Assembly: GCA_937926205.1 (NCBI GenBank)
Contig: CALEYL010000068.1
Coordinates: 1 to 45,159, forward strand
Length of the DNA stretch: 45,159 bases
Direction of reading: 5' to 3'
Source of the DNA: an uncultured Saprospiraceae bacterium
GTDB taxonomy: Bacteria; Bacteroidota; Bacteroidia; Chitinophagales; Saprospiraceae
Part shown: positions 16,869 to 24,847 of the stretch, piece after piece
How the letters are laid out: each line of letters starts with the position of its first letter
Numbering within the stretch: the stretch's first letter is position 1
Notes under the pieces: generated by a model
Databases searched by the model: none
The model's input: only the letters and a program-made list of their open reading frames with translations
What the model was told of the DNA's origin: nothing
Program-made: the position numbers and the translations under genes

Positions 16869-19259
16869 CTAATTCTGTTCTCCGGTATCAAACTGCATCT
16901 TTCCGCGCTGTTCCTCCTTTTTCCTGATGCCGAAATTGTAGCGGATGTTCAGCCCAAAACGCTGGTTGTCGCTGTAACGGTTGCCTTCCGAGCGGATGCT
17001 GCCCTGATTGAGGCTAAACTGAGTAGCCATGGTACGGAGCACGTCCGAGACATTGAGATTGATGCTGAGTTTCCGGTTCAGAAAAGTCTGGTTGAGCCCA
17101 AATCCCAATTGCCCGAAAGTTTCCAACTCGTAAAAATTCTGCTGGCCGTTGAGTATCATGAAGCCATGCATGGTGAGCTTGGTGGTTTTGGTAATGGAAA
17201 GGGAGTGGAACGTAAAAAAGCGCCAGCTGCCGCGGTTGAACCGGAGTTGTTCCCCTTCGTACAAGCCTTCGTACTCATTGAGGTTGTACTGCGTGCCGGC
17301 GACGAAAAAATAGGTGCCGCCCGGCGGAATGGCGCCGACGATGCGGAAGTAAGTTTCCCTGTTTTTACCGATGTTGTCGAAAGTCCGCACTGCCACATTT
17401 TCGAATTCAGGATCCTGATACACCACATCGGAAAAAATATCCCGGGTATCGTTGCGCCCGATGGCAAAAATGGGGGTGTCGTCAAAACTGATGTTGAATT
17501 CGTAGTTGTCGGTAAACTGCGGCTGCAGGGCAGGATTGCCTGCTTCGTACAGGTACTGATCCACGTATTTGATGTAAGGATTGAGACTCTGGTAGTTGGG
17601 ACGGTTGATGGTTCGCCGGTAGATGGCATAAGCGCGCAGGTCGTAACCGGCAATGGCAAACACCCGACGGCTGAGGTACAGGTAGGGAAACCAATCGGCC
17701 CGGTTGATGACAAAACTGGTATCTCCGGGCACCGTTTGTGTGCCTTTCATATAGGTCTGCTCCATGCGCACTCCGGCTTTGATCAGAAAGTTGCCCGGCA
17801 GTGATTTGGAAGCCTGCACATACGCCGCATTGATGTTTTCCCGGTAGTTGAAAGCGTTTGTGCGCTGCGCATCTCCGACGAGCTCGCCGTTGATGTTGAA
17901 AAAGTAGTCGGCCTGACTCTGGTATCGCTGCCAGGTGCTCTTAAAACCCGTTTCAAGTTTTATTTTTTGCGGAAACTGATAGGTCAGATCGGACTGAAAA
18001 AGAAAAAAATGCCGCTGTTGCGCATTGTCGCCTTCCCCTGCAATAAGGGCATTGAACGGCAGCAGAAAAGCAGATTGGTAGTCCTGCGCGTTGTTGTTGT
18101 CGTTGAAGCTGTAGCTGAATTTCGTATCCCAGTCCGAGCCGCTCGTATCTATTTTATACACCATACCGAGGTCTTGCTGCAGGCTGAAAAAGCGGATGTT
18201 GTTGTCGATGGTATTGTCGTTTTCAGAAACCGCTGCACCGTCGGAACCATTGATGGTGTTGCTATTCCGGGCTTCTGAACGCCGCAGACTGCCATTGAGG
18301 CGGCCGTCGTAGCTGAAACTGAGTTTTTCGCTGGCATCATAACCCGCGCCAAAACCCACATAGCCCTGATCGCCGGGAGAAACGGTACGGGCTGTTTGAA
18401 TCAAAGCCGAGTCGGACGTGAGGAAGCGGGTGGAGTTGAGGTCTTCTACCTGATTGCGGTAGTTGTAATTGACATTCAGGTAAGAGGTCCCTTTGTTCCC
18501 GCTGTTGTTTATGGTGAAGCCCGCAAAGCGGTTGCCATATACGCCCTGGTTCATGCCCATACTGACCGAGCCGGTGCGACCTATTTTTACTCCTTTTTTC
18601 AGGATCACATTCACAATACCGCCCGAGCTGGCCGCGTCGTATTTGGTGGAAGGGGTGCGCAGCACTTCGATGCGTTGCACGCTGCCGGGGGGCAGACTTT
18701 GGAGGATGGCGGCGATGTCCTGCGTGCTCATGCGCTGCTCCCGGCCATTGATGTAAATCTGCGCGGGCGTACTGCTGGTGAGGTAAACCGAACCCTCCTG
18801 GTCGACAAAAAGGCCCGGGGTTTTCTCCAACACTTCGAGGGTGCTGGTGCTGATATTGGCCAACGGCTCGGGGTCTATGATCATCTTATCGTCTTCCTGA
18901 CTGATGAGCGGTCTGCGCGCGGTGACGGTCACTTCGCCAAGGTTGAGCGCTTCTTCCTGCAGGGTAAATTCCAGTCGGTTATTCCCTCCTGCCTTCACCG
19001 TGATGGCCTTTTCCAATGGCTGATAGCCGATGTAGCTGATGCTAACCCAATACAAACCTGCCGTCGCCCGTTCAAACATGGCCAGACCTGCCTGATCGGT
19101 AACGCTGAACTGGTTCGTGGAGTCGGGCATTTGGGTCAATTGCACGGTAGCGCCGGTGAGGGGTACTTTTTTGTTGTCTTTTACGGTGATGTGGAGGGGT
19201 TGCGCGGCACAGCAGGCAGCAGCGAAAACAATGAGGGCCAACGACAGAGATCTGCGCAT
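16869..19259 (-). CDS. TonB-receptor-like outer-membrane beta-barrel protein
   Basis: A 796-aa outer-membrane protein. It has a signal peptide (MRRSLSLALIVFAAACCAAQ), then a carboxypeptidase-regulatory-like beta-sandwich (residues ~22-110, TGATVQLTQMPDSTNQFSVTDQAG). A TonB plug follows (VLEKTPGLFVDQEGSVYL ... QIYINGREQRMS ... SVQRIEVLRTPSTKYDAASSGGIVNVILKKG), then a long beta-barrel (OMP_b-brl_3 type) to the C terminus. No SusD partner follows, so it is not a classical Sus pair; the imported ligand is unknown. The plug lacks an obvious TonB box upstream of the carboxypeptidase-like domain. A weak -7 element TACCTTCG lies at 19288-19281. Confidence 0.9.
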   Translation of the reverse strand: MRRSLSLALIVFAAACCAAQPLHITVKDNKKVPLTGATVQLTQMPDSTNQFSVTDQAGLAMFERATAGLYWVSISYIGYQPLEKAITVKAGGNNRLEFTLQEEALNLGEVTVTARRPLISQEDDKMIIDPEPLANISTSTLEVLEKTPGLFVDQEGSVYLTSSTPAQIYINGREQRMSTQDIAAILQSLPPGSVQRIEVLRTPSTKYDAASSGGIVNVILKKGVKIGRTGSVSMGMNQGVYGNRFAGFTINNSGNKGTSYLNVNYNYRNQVEDLNSTRFLTSDSALIQTARTVSPGDQGYVGFGAGYDASEKLSFSYDGRLNGSLRRSEARNSNTINGSDGAAVSENDNTIDNNIRFFSLQQDLGMVYKIDTSGSDWDTKFSYSFNDNNNAQDYQSAFLLPFNALIAGEGDNAQQRHFFLFQSDLTYQFPQKIKLETGFKSTWQRYQSQADYFFNINGELVGDAQRTNAFNYRENINAAYVQASKSLPGNFLIKAGVRMEQTYMKGTQTVPGDTSFVINRADWFPYLYLSRRVFAIAGYDLRAYAIYRRTINRPNYQSLNPYIKYVDQYLYEAGNPALQPQFTDNYEFNISFDDTPIFAIGRNDTRDIFSDVVYQDPEFENVAVRTFDNIGKNRETYFRIVGAIPPGGTYFFVAGTQYNLNEYEGLYEGEQLRFNRGSWRFFTFHSLSITKTTKLTMHGFMILNGQQNFYELETFGQLGFGLNQTFLNRKLSINLNVSDVLRTMATQFSLNQGSIRSEGNRYSDNQRFGLNIRYNFGIRKKEEQRGKMQFDTGEQN

Positions 19260-19289
19260 GTTTTTTACGATTTAAGCATACGAAGGTAA

Positions 19290-19701
19290 AACGAGGAATG
19301 TTTTGCGGCTTTATTTTTTTGACAAATTCCCGTTTGTGGAAATTTCAGGCGATTTGCAAAGGCACGGGAATGCCCGTTTGCGAAACTTTCAAAGTTTCTT
19401 AAACGTTCGGGGAGCACTGTTTTAAAGTAAGTGGAGACAATCGGCAGCTATGCTTTTTAGGACAGCAGCTGCTCACCTCTACCCTACTGCTTATTGATTG
19501 TCTTTCCCGAAGGGAATCTGCAACAGCGCGACAGTTTGCGCATTGACAATCCTACAGACAACTGTAAACCAGTTTTTTAAGCCAATAACAAGCAGCCTGC
19601 ATCGCCCGGAACAACTGGCTTGACGTCGCGGATTCCCTGCGGGAATGACAAGATTGCTAAGGGTAGTCAGCGCACTTCTCTGATAAGCAACAAGCCCACC
19701 C
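19290..19701. other. Gene-free stretch with short palindromes
   Basis: No coding region or RNA gene is recognised in these ~410 bp. It contains a GAAACTT-TCA-AAGTTTC hairpin (19382-19398) within a block (19376-19417, GTTTGCGAAAC ... TAAACGTTCGG-GGAGCA) that recurs in diverged form at 24547-24589. It also contains an ATTCCC-TGC-GGGAAT hairpin near 19632-19647. Confidence 0.6.
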
Positions 19702-20181
19702 TCACAGCTGCTGCGCCAGTTGAATCACCTCCCCTGCTGTAATTTCTTTGCCAAAAAGAATGGAATTGGAATTCAGAATCAAGGCCTTTTCCGGTTTTCC
19801 ATCATTGCCGCGAAAATGAAGGAGGGTGTATTTTGTGCTTTTTGACTGAAACGACTTCAGCTTTTCTACCTGACTGACGTCGATTTCGTATTGTTTTCCG
19901 ATTACCTTTTTCAACACCAGTTTTTTGCCTTTCAGGCTGGCTTCCGCCGCAAAAACCAACTGATAAAAGGTCAGGTAAATCAGGCCGAGAAACAGCACCC
20001 CGGCAAACACCACATTCCATTTAACCCCTTCCGGGTTGTTGAAGAATTTGGGCGCCAGGAACGCAGCTGCTCCCAGCGCACTAAGCACCCCCAGGATGGC
20101 GCCGCCTTTGGTAAAATCAGAGGACAACTGCACGGTCTTGCCCGCAGCAATTTCATTGGCTAATTGTTCTACACTTTTCAT
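19702..20181 (-). CDS. Two-helix membrane protein with PH-like C-terminal domain, unknown function
   Basis: A 159-aa protein not recognised by family. Two transmembrane helices (about residues 26-44, GGAILGVLSALGAAAFLAP, and 54-76, WNVVFAGVLFLGLIYLTFYQLVF) are joined by a short loop. They are followed by a soluble beta-rich domain (residues ~80-159: LKGKKLVLKKVIGKQYEIDVSQVEKLK ... LILNSNSILFGKEI) that resembles the PH-like fold of bacterial membrane proteins. The N-terminal 20 residues are amphipathic. Flanked by repeat-rich non-coding DNA on both sides; no operon partner. Confidence 0.75.
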   Translation of the reverse strand: MKSVEQLANEIAAGKTVQLSSDFTKGGAILGVLSALGAAAFLAPKFFNNPEGVKWNVVFAGVLFLGLIYLTFYQLVFAAEASLKGKKLVLKKVIGKQYEIDVSQVEKLKSFQSKSTKYTLLHFRGNDGKPEKALILNSNSILFGKEITAGEVIQLAQQL

Positions 20182-20305
20182 TTTTTGTGATTTTTTGATT
20201 TAAATTTTTTTCACCACAACTTGTCCCTATGTATTGATAACTCATTCGAATCAGGGGCTAAACACTTCAGAAACTAAAGGAGTTTGTCCGCCCCATGATA
20301 AATAA

Positions 20306-20413
20306 CGCGGAGTCTCGCGGAGTAAACGCGGGGTTTCACGGAGTTTTATGACGCAAGTCGTGAAAACAGTGGACTTTACTCCGCGAGACTCCTTTACTCC
20401 GCGAGACTCCGCG
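20306..20413. repeat. Inverted repeat, 21-bp perfect arms (CGCGGAGT type)
   Basis: CGCGGAGTCTCGCGGAGTAA (20306-20325, plus one more A) is the exact reverse complement of the sequence at 20393-20413. A direct copy of 19 nt of the right arm lies at 20374-20392. The arms are 66 bp apart, and the interior contains a further partial copy. It lies in the 470-bp gap between the membrane-protein gene and the TPR gene. Confidence 0.8.
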
Positions 20414-20494
20414 ACATAAAGGAATACACAGAGCCTGTTCTCAGACGTGTAAGCGTCGTACAGAACATACCTGTACTTAAAATAGCCCCCGATT

Positions 20495-20648
20495 CGGGGT
20501 TGTGAAAAGAGTCAAACCCCGCTGGGCGGGACAAGTTTTGTTGAAATAGTTAAAATTGTCAAATTCGTTAAACACAGATAACGATCATTATATGAATGTA
20601 CGATTTTAACCAATTTAACCAATTCAACACTCTTTACACACACCCCAG
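20495..20648 (-). repeat. MITE-like element, copy 1 (inverted relative to copy 2)
   Basis: About 154 bp ending a few bases from the TPR gene stop. Its ends are near-inverted repeats (GGGTTGTGAAAAGAGT left; ACTCTTTACACACACCCC right). Over its whole length it is nearly the reverse complement of 24706-24842, apart from an 18-nt insertion (20541-20558). It encodes nothing. Confidence 0.8.
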
Positions 20649-20655
20649 GCATAAC

Positions 20656-23067
20656 TCACCCATCCTCCCCCAGCCGCGCCACAATTTCCTGAAAACGGGC
20701 CTCGCCGATGCTTTCAATGATGGCGTTTAAATAACTTTCAGGGGCTCTTGCATTAGGGGAGCCTATTTGTGTGAAAATTTGATAGGCCTTCACAAAAGCG
20801 CCTATCGCGCTTTCAACCTCATTTTTTTGATTCCAATAAATCGCCCCCATGTTGTTTAAAGTTGCTGCTAAACCTGCGACATCGCCGATTTGCTGCTGAA
20901 TGGCCAGACTTTTTTCCAAATAGCCCAACGCCATTTCGTAGTCGCCCTTCGCTGAATAGATTTGGCTGATGTTATTCAAGGTCGTTCCCTCGCCCTTTCG
21001 GTCGCCGATTTGCTGCCTTATGGCCAGACTTTTTTCCAAATAGCCCAACGCCATTTCGTAGTCGCCCTTCGCATAATAGATTTGGCTGATGTTATTCAAG
21101 GTCGTTCCCTCGCCCGAACGGTCGCCGATTTGCTGCCTTATGGCCAGACTTTTTTCCAAATAGACCAACGCCATTTCGTAGTCGCCTCTGGCTCTGTAGA
21201 TGCCAGCAATGTTATTCAAGGTCGTTCCCTCGCCCTTTCGGTCGCCGATTTGCTGAGCAATGGCCAGACTTTTTTCCAAATAGACCAACGCCATTTCGTA
21301 GTCGCCTCTGGCTCTGTAGATGCCAGCAATGTTATTCAAGGTCGTTCCCTCGCCCTTTCGGTCGCCGATTTGCTGCCTTATGGCCAGACTTTTTTCCAAA
21401 TAGCCCAACGCCATTTCGTAGTCGCCCTTCGCTGAATAGATTTGGCTGATGTTATTCAAGGTCGTTCCCTCGCCCTTTCGGTCGCCGATTTGCTGCCTTA
21501 TGGCCAGACTTTTTTCCAAATAGCCCAACGCCATTTCGTAGTCGCCCTTCGCATAATAGATTTGGCTGATGTTATTCAAGGTCGTTCCCTCGCCCGAACG
21601 GTCGCCGATTTGCTGCCTTATGGCCAGACTTTTTTCGTACAAGGCCATTGCCTGATCCAATTGCCCGTACACTTGCAGGATCAGTCCCAAAGAGGTATAA
21701 GCATAGGCATTGCTTTTTTCGTCAATATTTTTTTGAAGGACCTCCTGATTGAGTTCAAAAGCTTTTTGGTAAAACCCGATGAGTCGGTAATGGCTTTCTA
21801 AATTAAAAGAAACCTCCGCAAACTCAGCCCAGGCTTCCGCCTTTTCAAAATAGTCCTTAGCAAGTTCATGGTTGTCTAATGAAGCATTTTCTTTAAAAAA
21901 AACACCCGCTGCTAAAGCCCATTTCTCAAAGGCCTCCGGCTCAATCACATTTTTCGTCATCCACTCCCGGGTCAGGCGGTGCACTTCGAAAGCTTGGTTT
22001 GGTGCATCCCAAAAACAAAGCGACCACTCGTGCAGGGATTCCAAAATGTGCGCCAGGATTAGGGCATCCTGTGCGCTCATGGCGGCTAAGGCGCCAACGG
22101 GGGTGCGGGTGAAACAGACCGCCGCCATTTGCAGCAGGTTTTGCTCTTCCGGTTTCAGGCGCCCGTAGATTTTTTCCAGCAGCAAATTTTCCCAAACCTG
22201 GGCTTCCACCTGCCCCACCGAGGCCGCGAGGCCCGACCAATCGCTTGTCGGGTCTTTTTTCAAAATGGCCTCCAGAAACTCGTAAGCGCGCGGGTGCCCG
22301 TCGAGGCGCCTGAACACATCCTGCCGCTCTGCCAAAGGAATGTTGCGCAGCACCGGCGAAAAATTGGAGAGGCGGTAACTTTCTGCGTAGCTCATCTTAT
22401 CCAGCCCAAGGTGCAGCACCTGGTCTTTCAAATCGCCGATCACATAGCGCGTGGTGAACAACAGATGGCAGTTCGGGGGTACATGCTCGCACAAATACTG
22501 CATAAAAGCCGCCAGACCGGGGCTGCCGATGTTGCGCTCCTGTGCGCCGCCTTCGCTTTGCTGCACGTCTTCAAAATTGTCGAAAATCAGGATGGTCTTG
22601 CGGGCTTGCAGGTAATTGTCTGTCAGTGCCTGAAGTTTTTCCTGCGGATTGGCGTCGCTTTCGAGGTATTGTTTGATTTGCCGAACGGTGTTTTTGTTGG
22701 CACTTTCATCCACTTCTAAGCGCGCCAACATCTCGTCGAGGATGTATTTTTCTGAAATCTGCGGGCCGTTCCGGAAGATAATCACCTCGTGGCTGTGGTT
22801 GTCGTAATTGTTGGCAAAAGCTTCTGCTAAGGTGGTTTTGCCCATGCCGCCGAGGCCGTGCAGCACCACGTGGCGCCCTTGCGCAAAACTGCGCCGCAAC
22901 TGGTTCAGGTAGCGCTTGCGGCCAATAAAGCCAGCGCCGATCAGGCGGGTATTATTGGTCTTAAAAAAATCGCTGCGGGGGTAAAAATCATCCGGGTAAA
23001 CGTAGGCTTGTTTGAGGTCGGCCAAAGCTTCGGTGTACTGGTTCAGGTAGACGACCGGCGTAACCAC
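20656..23067 (-). CDS. STAND NTPase-TPR part of a frame-split CHAT protein
   Basis: About 803 codons in a different frame from the upstream CHAT gene, with no start codon of its own at the junction. Order: VTPVVYLNQY linker; P-loop HGLGGMGKTTLAEAFANNY; Walker B KTILIFDNFEDV; LLFTTRY sensor; HPRAYEFLEAIL; a winged-helix-like region; then a TPR array. The array has at least seven 40-residue TPRs of the type MALGYLEKSLAIRQQIGDRKGEG...LNNISQIYSAKGDYE. This is a STAND (NB-ARC-like) signalling ATPase. With one G inserted near 23065 the frame joins the CHAT part into one protein of ~1220 aa. The sequence upstream of 23067 in this frame (to 23337) is Arg/Pro-rich and is the shadow of the CHAT gene, not protein. 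Function is inferred: a protease-armed NLR-like sensor. Confidence 0.82.
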   Translation of the reverse strand: MVTPVVYLNQYTEALADLKQAYVYPDDFYPRSDFFKTNNTRLIGAGFIGRKRYLNQLRRSFAQGRHVVLHGLGGMGKTTLAEAFANNYDNHSHEVIIFRNGPQISEKYILDEMLARLEVDESANKNTVRQIKQYLESDANPQEKLQALTDNYLQARKTILIFDNFEDVQQSEGGAQERNIGSPGLAAFMQYLCEHVPPNCHLLFTTRYVIGDLKDQVLHLGLDKMSYAESYRLSNFSPVLRNIPLAERQDVFRRLDGHPRAYEFLEAILKKDPTSDWSGLAASVGQVEAQVWENLLLEKIYGRLKPEEQNLLQMAAVCFTRTPVGALAAMSAQDALILAHILESLHEWSLCFWDAPNQAFEVHRLTREWMTKNVIEPEAFEKWALAAGVFFKENASLDNHELAKDYFEKAEAWAEFAEVSFNLESHYRLIGFYQKAFELNQEVLQKNIDEKSNAYAYTSLGLILQVYGQLDQAMALYEKSLAIRQQIGDRSGEGTTLNNISQIYYAKGDYEMALGYLEKSLAIRQQIGDRKGEGTTLNNISQIYSAKGDYEMALGYLEKSLAIRQQIGDRKGEGTTLNNIAGIYRARGDYEMALVYLEKSLAIAQQIGDRKGEGTTLNNIAGIYRARGDYEMALVYLEKSLAIRQQIGDRSGEGTTLNNISQIYYAKGDYEMALGYLEKSLAIRQQIGDRKGEGTTLNNISQIYSAKGDYEMALGYLEKSLAIQQQIGDVAGLAATLNNMGAIYWNQKNEVESAIGAFVKAYQIFTQIGSPNARAPESYLNAIIESIGEARFQEIVARLGEDG
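20881..21635 (-). repeat. Six tandem 120-bp repeats coding TPRs
   Basis: Units begin exactly every 120 bp at 20881, 21001, 21121, 21241, 21361 and 21481, with a truncated seventh at 21601-21635. Each encodes one 40-aa repeat. Three sequence types occur in the order A-B-C-C-A-B (plus-strand order). The A-B block 20881-21120 differs from 21361-21600 at only a few bases, so a 240-bp block was recently copied. Confidence 0.95.
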
Positions 23068-24320
23068 TCGCCGAGGTGTAGGCGTTCCGGGTCGAGGCGA
23101 CGTTGTTCCTGCACAAATGCCCAGAGGCTTTCTCGTGCTTCGGCCAGCGCCAGCGTCAGGGTTTCGCCTTTCGAGAGGCCGCCGTACAGCGCTGTGGTGA
23201 AAACTTTTGCCCCGATGTCCGTCACCGGAAAACGCATGGCCACCATCGCCGGCAGGCCAAAATCGGCCAATTGCTCCAGCACGCCGTCGCCCGCCATGGC
23301 TGTTTCGCAGGCGCTGAGAATCAGGAGTTTGACGCATTGGGGTTGGCGCAGGATTTCGCCCAGTTCTTTGCCCAATACTTCGCGGTGGTTGCCTTCTTCG
23401 TCTTCGAGGTGCAACACGCCCTGTTTGACTTCTTTTTGGTAGGAACCATGCCCGCTGATGTGTACAATATCGTGCCGGTGTTTGCGCAGGGCTTCGCTGA
23501 TTTCGCCCAGCGACGCCGTATCCAGAAACTCGATGACGATTTTCGGAGCGCCACCTGTGGCTTCAAAACTGCCGATGGCGTCGATCAGGCGCTTTTGTTC
23601 TTCTTCGATTTCGAGGAGTTTGGCCCGTTCGTCGAGGTTTTCGGGCAGCGCGGTGACAAACAGCATTTTCAAAGGGGCTGCCGAGGCGGGTTTGCCCTGC
23701 ATGTCAAACTGAAGCAAGTCTCGCTCCATGGTGCGCACCAAACCAAAATGCGCCACGGCCAGACTTTGTCTTTCGGCGCTGCGTATTTCCGGAAAAAAAT
23801 ACGGAATCGCCATTTCGAAGGGCAGGTTCAGCACCTCCGTGTCGCTCGTGGAGATGGCCAGAATCAGTTCTTCGATTTTGCGCTTTTCCAGCAAGGTCAC
23901 AAAATCGCGGCAAACGCTAAGGATGTCGCCGGTAAAAAAGGCATCGAAGAGGTTTTTGCCGAGTTGGGCTTCGTCTAATAACGATGCATCCAGGTCCAGT
24001 CCGCGCAGGTTTCTGAAAGTAGCCTCGTTCATTCGGCGCAATTCCTGAAAAGCGTCTACCTGTTGAAACAACTCCGGGGCGATGGACAGTCGGATGTTTT
24101 CTTTCAAAAGAGGCACTGCAGCTTTTTTCAAATGTTGCGATTTGAGGGTCAGTTGCGCGGCATATTCGCCGTCTGCCATCGGTTCAATGCGCAGAAAAAG
24201 GATGCTGTGCTGAAAATCCTGCTCGACAATGTAATTGATGTCGCCGATGTGGACATTGCCGCCGGCGATGATGGTGCTGTCGTAGAGGATGTTTTTGTAT
24301 GGCGGGTTTTGGTTGGTCAT
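23043..24320 (-). CDS. CHAT-domain protease (N-terminal part of frame-split CHAT-STAND-TPR)
   Basis: A 425-aa caspase-like (CHAT, peptidase clan CD) protein. The catalytic pair is visible: His in DIVHISGHGSY (about residue 288) and Cys in LLILSACETAMAGDG (about residue 336). The N terminus (DSTIIAGGNVHIGDINYIVEQ) resembles the short adaptor-like leader seen in other CHAT/NTPase proteins. The last genuine residues are HLGEW; the next six (LRRSST) precede a stop created by the frame change at about 23061-23066. One added base there would read GEWVTPVVYLNQY into the STAND NTPase. So this is either a pseudogene, a sequencing deletion, or two coupled proteins (stop 23043 overlaps the next frame). 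Expected role: proteolysis triggered by the sensor part. Confidence 0.85.
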   Translation of the reverse strand: MTNQNPPYKNILYDSTIIAGGNVHIGDINYIVEQDFQHSILFLRIEPMADGEYAAQLTLKSQHLKKAAVPLLKENIRLSIAPELFQQVDAFQELRRMNEATFRNLRGLDLDASLLDEAQLGKNLFDAFFTGDILSVCRDFVTLLEKRKIEELILAISTSDTEVLNLPFEMAIPYFFPEIRSAERQSLAVAHFGLVRTMERDLLQFDMQGKPASAAPLKMLFVTALPENLDERAKLLEIEEEQKRLIDAIGSFEATGGAPKIVIEFLDTASLGEISEALRKHRHDIVHISGHGSYQKEVKQGVLHLEDEEGNHREVLGKELGEILRQPQCVKLLILSACETAMAGDGVLEQLADFGLPAMVAMRFPVTDIGAKVFTTALYGGLSKGETLTLALAEARESLWAFVQEQRRLDPERLHLGEWLRRSST

Positions 24321-24382
24321 GTTGTGTTTGATGCGCTGCGTATTTCTATCTAATATTTTCTTATAATTAAGTTATGCGGACG

Positions 24383-24436
24383 GCGGACTAAAGCCCGCGG
24401 AACGCAGCACGCATAGTTCCGCGGGCTTTAGTCCGC
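24383..24436. repeat. Perfect 21-bp-stem hairpin upstream of the CHAT gene
   Basis: GCGGACTAAAGCCCGCGGAA (24383-24402, plus C) is exactly complementary to 24416-24436 across a 12-nt loop. It lies 63 bp before the CHAT start, in the 5' region. No T tract follows on either strand, so a simple terminator is unlikely; it looks like a dispersed palindromic repeat. Confidence 0.85.
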
Positions 24437-24546
24437 TTACTATAAATTCCTTAGTGAATCTGTTATTTTGATGTATATACTTGCTATTTCCGGGGGTTCT
24501 GTCGGCCAAGATAGGTCAAAAGCCGCAAAGCTGCAAGCGCTTTTCG

Positions 24547-24668
24547 GTTTGCGAAACCTTCCCGGTTTCGTAAACGTTTTCGGAGCATGCTGTCCAGTCA
24601 ACTTCTATTGAATGCTGCGAGACCTTAAAGGCTTGCTCCTTTACGGTTACCAAACCTTTTAGAGGTTT
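24547..24668. repeat. Palindromic AAACC/GGTTT repeats
   Basis: CGAAACC-TTCCC-GGTTTCG (24552-24570) and AAACCT-TTTAG-AGGTTT (24652-24668). The first sits in a block (24547-24589) that is a diverged copy of 19376-19417, with the same flanks GTTTGCGAAAC and TAAACGTT. No coding sequence was found in 24321-24847; it holds only these repeats, the 24383 hairpin and the MITE-like copy 2. Confidence 0.65.
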
Positions 24669-24705
24669 AGCAGCCGGAGGCTGGTTTAGCAACCGGAGGT
24701 CGAAT

Positions 24706-24842
24706 GGGGAGTTGTGTAAAGAGTGTTGAATTGGTTAAATTGGTTGAAATCGTACATTCGTATAATGATCGTTATCTGTATTTAACGAATTTGACAAAAC
24801 TTGTCCCGCCCAGCCGGGTTTAACTCTTTACACAACCCCAGG
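24706..24842 (+). repeat. MITE-like element, copy 2
   Basis: About 137 bp with terminal inverted repeats (GTTGTGTAAAGAGT at 24711-24724; ACTCTTTACACAAC at 24824-24837). The core, for example TAATGATCGTTATCTGT and AAAACTTGTCCCGCCCAGC, matches copy 1 in opposite orientation. It ends 5 nt from the hemH stop, much as copy 1 ends beside the TPR gene stop. Non-coding. Confidence 0.85.
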
Positions 24843-24847
24843 CCGGG

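Noticed and set aside
18396..19289. 297-codon plus-strand open frame opposite the beta-barrel gene
   Set aside because: The minus-strand signal peptide, plug and barrel are clear; the opposite frame resembles nothing.
20962..21801. Plus-strand open frames over the 120-bp repeats
   Set aside because: The 120-bp period is a multiple of three, so any open antisense frame repeats; the minus-strand TPR pattern is the real signal.
23068..23337. N-terminal extension of the STAND-TPR frame
   Set aside because: Arg/Pro/Gly-rich sequence lying entirely under the conserved CHAT coding frame, including its catalytic Cys region; not a real domain.
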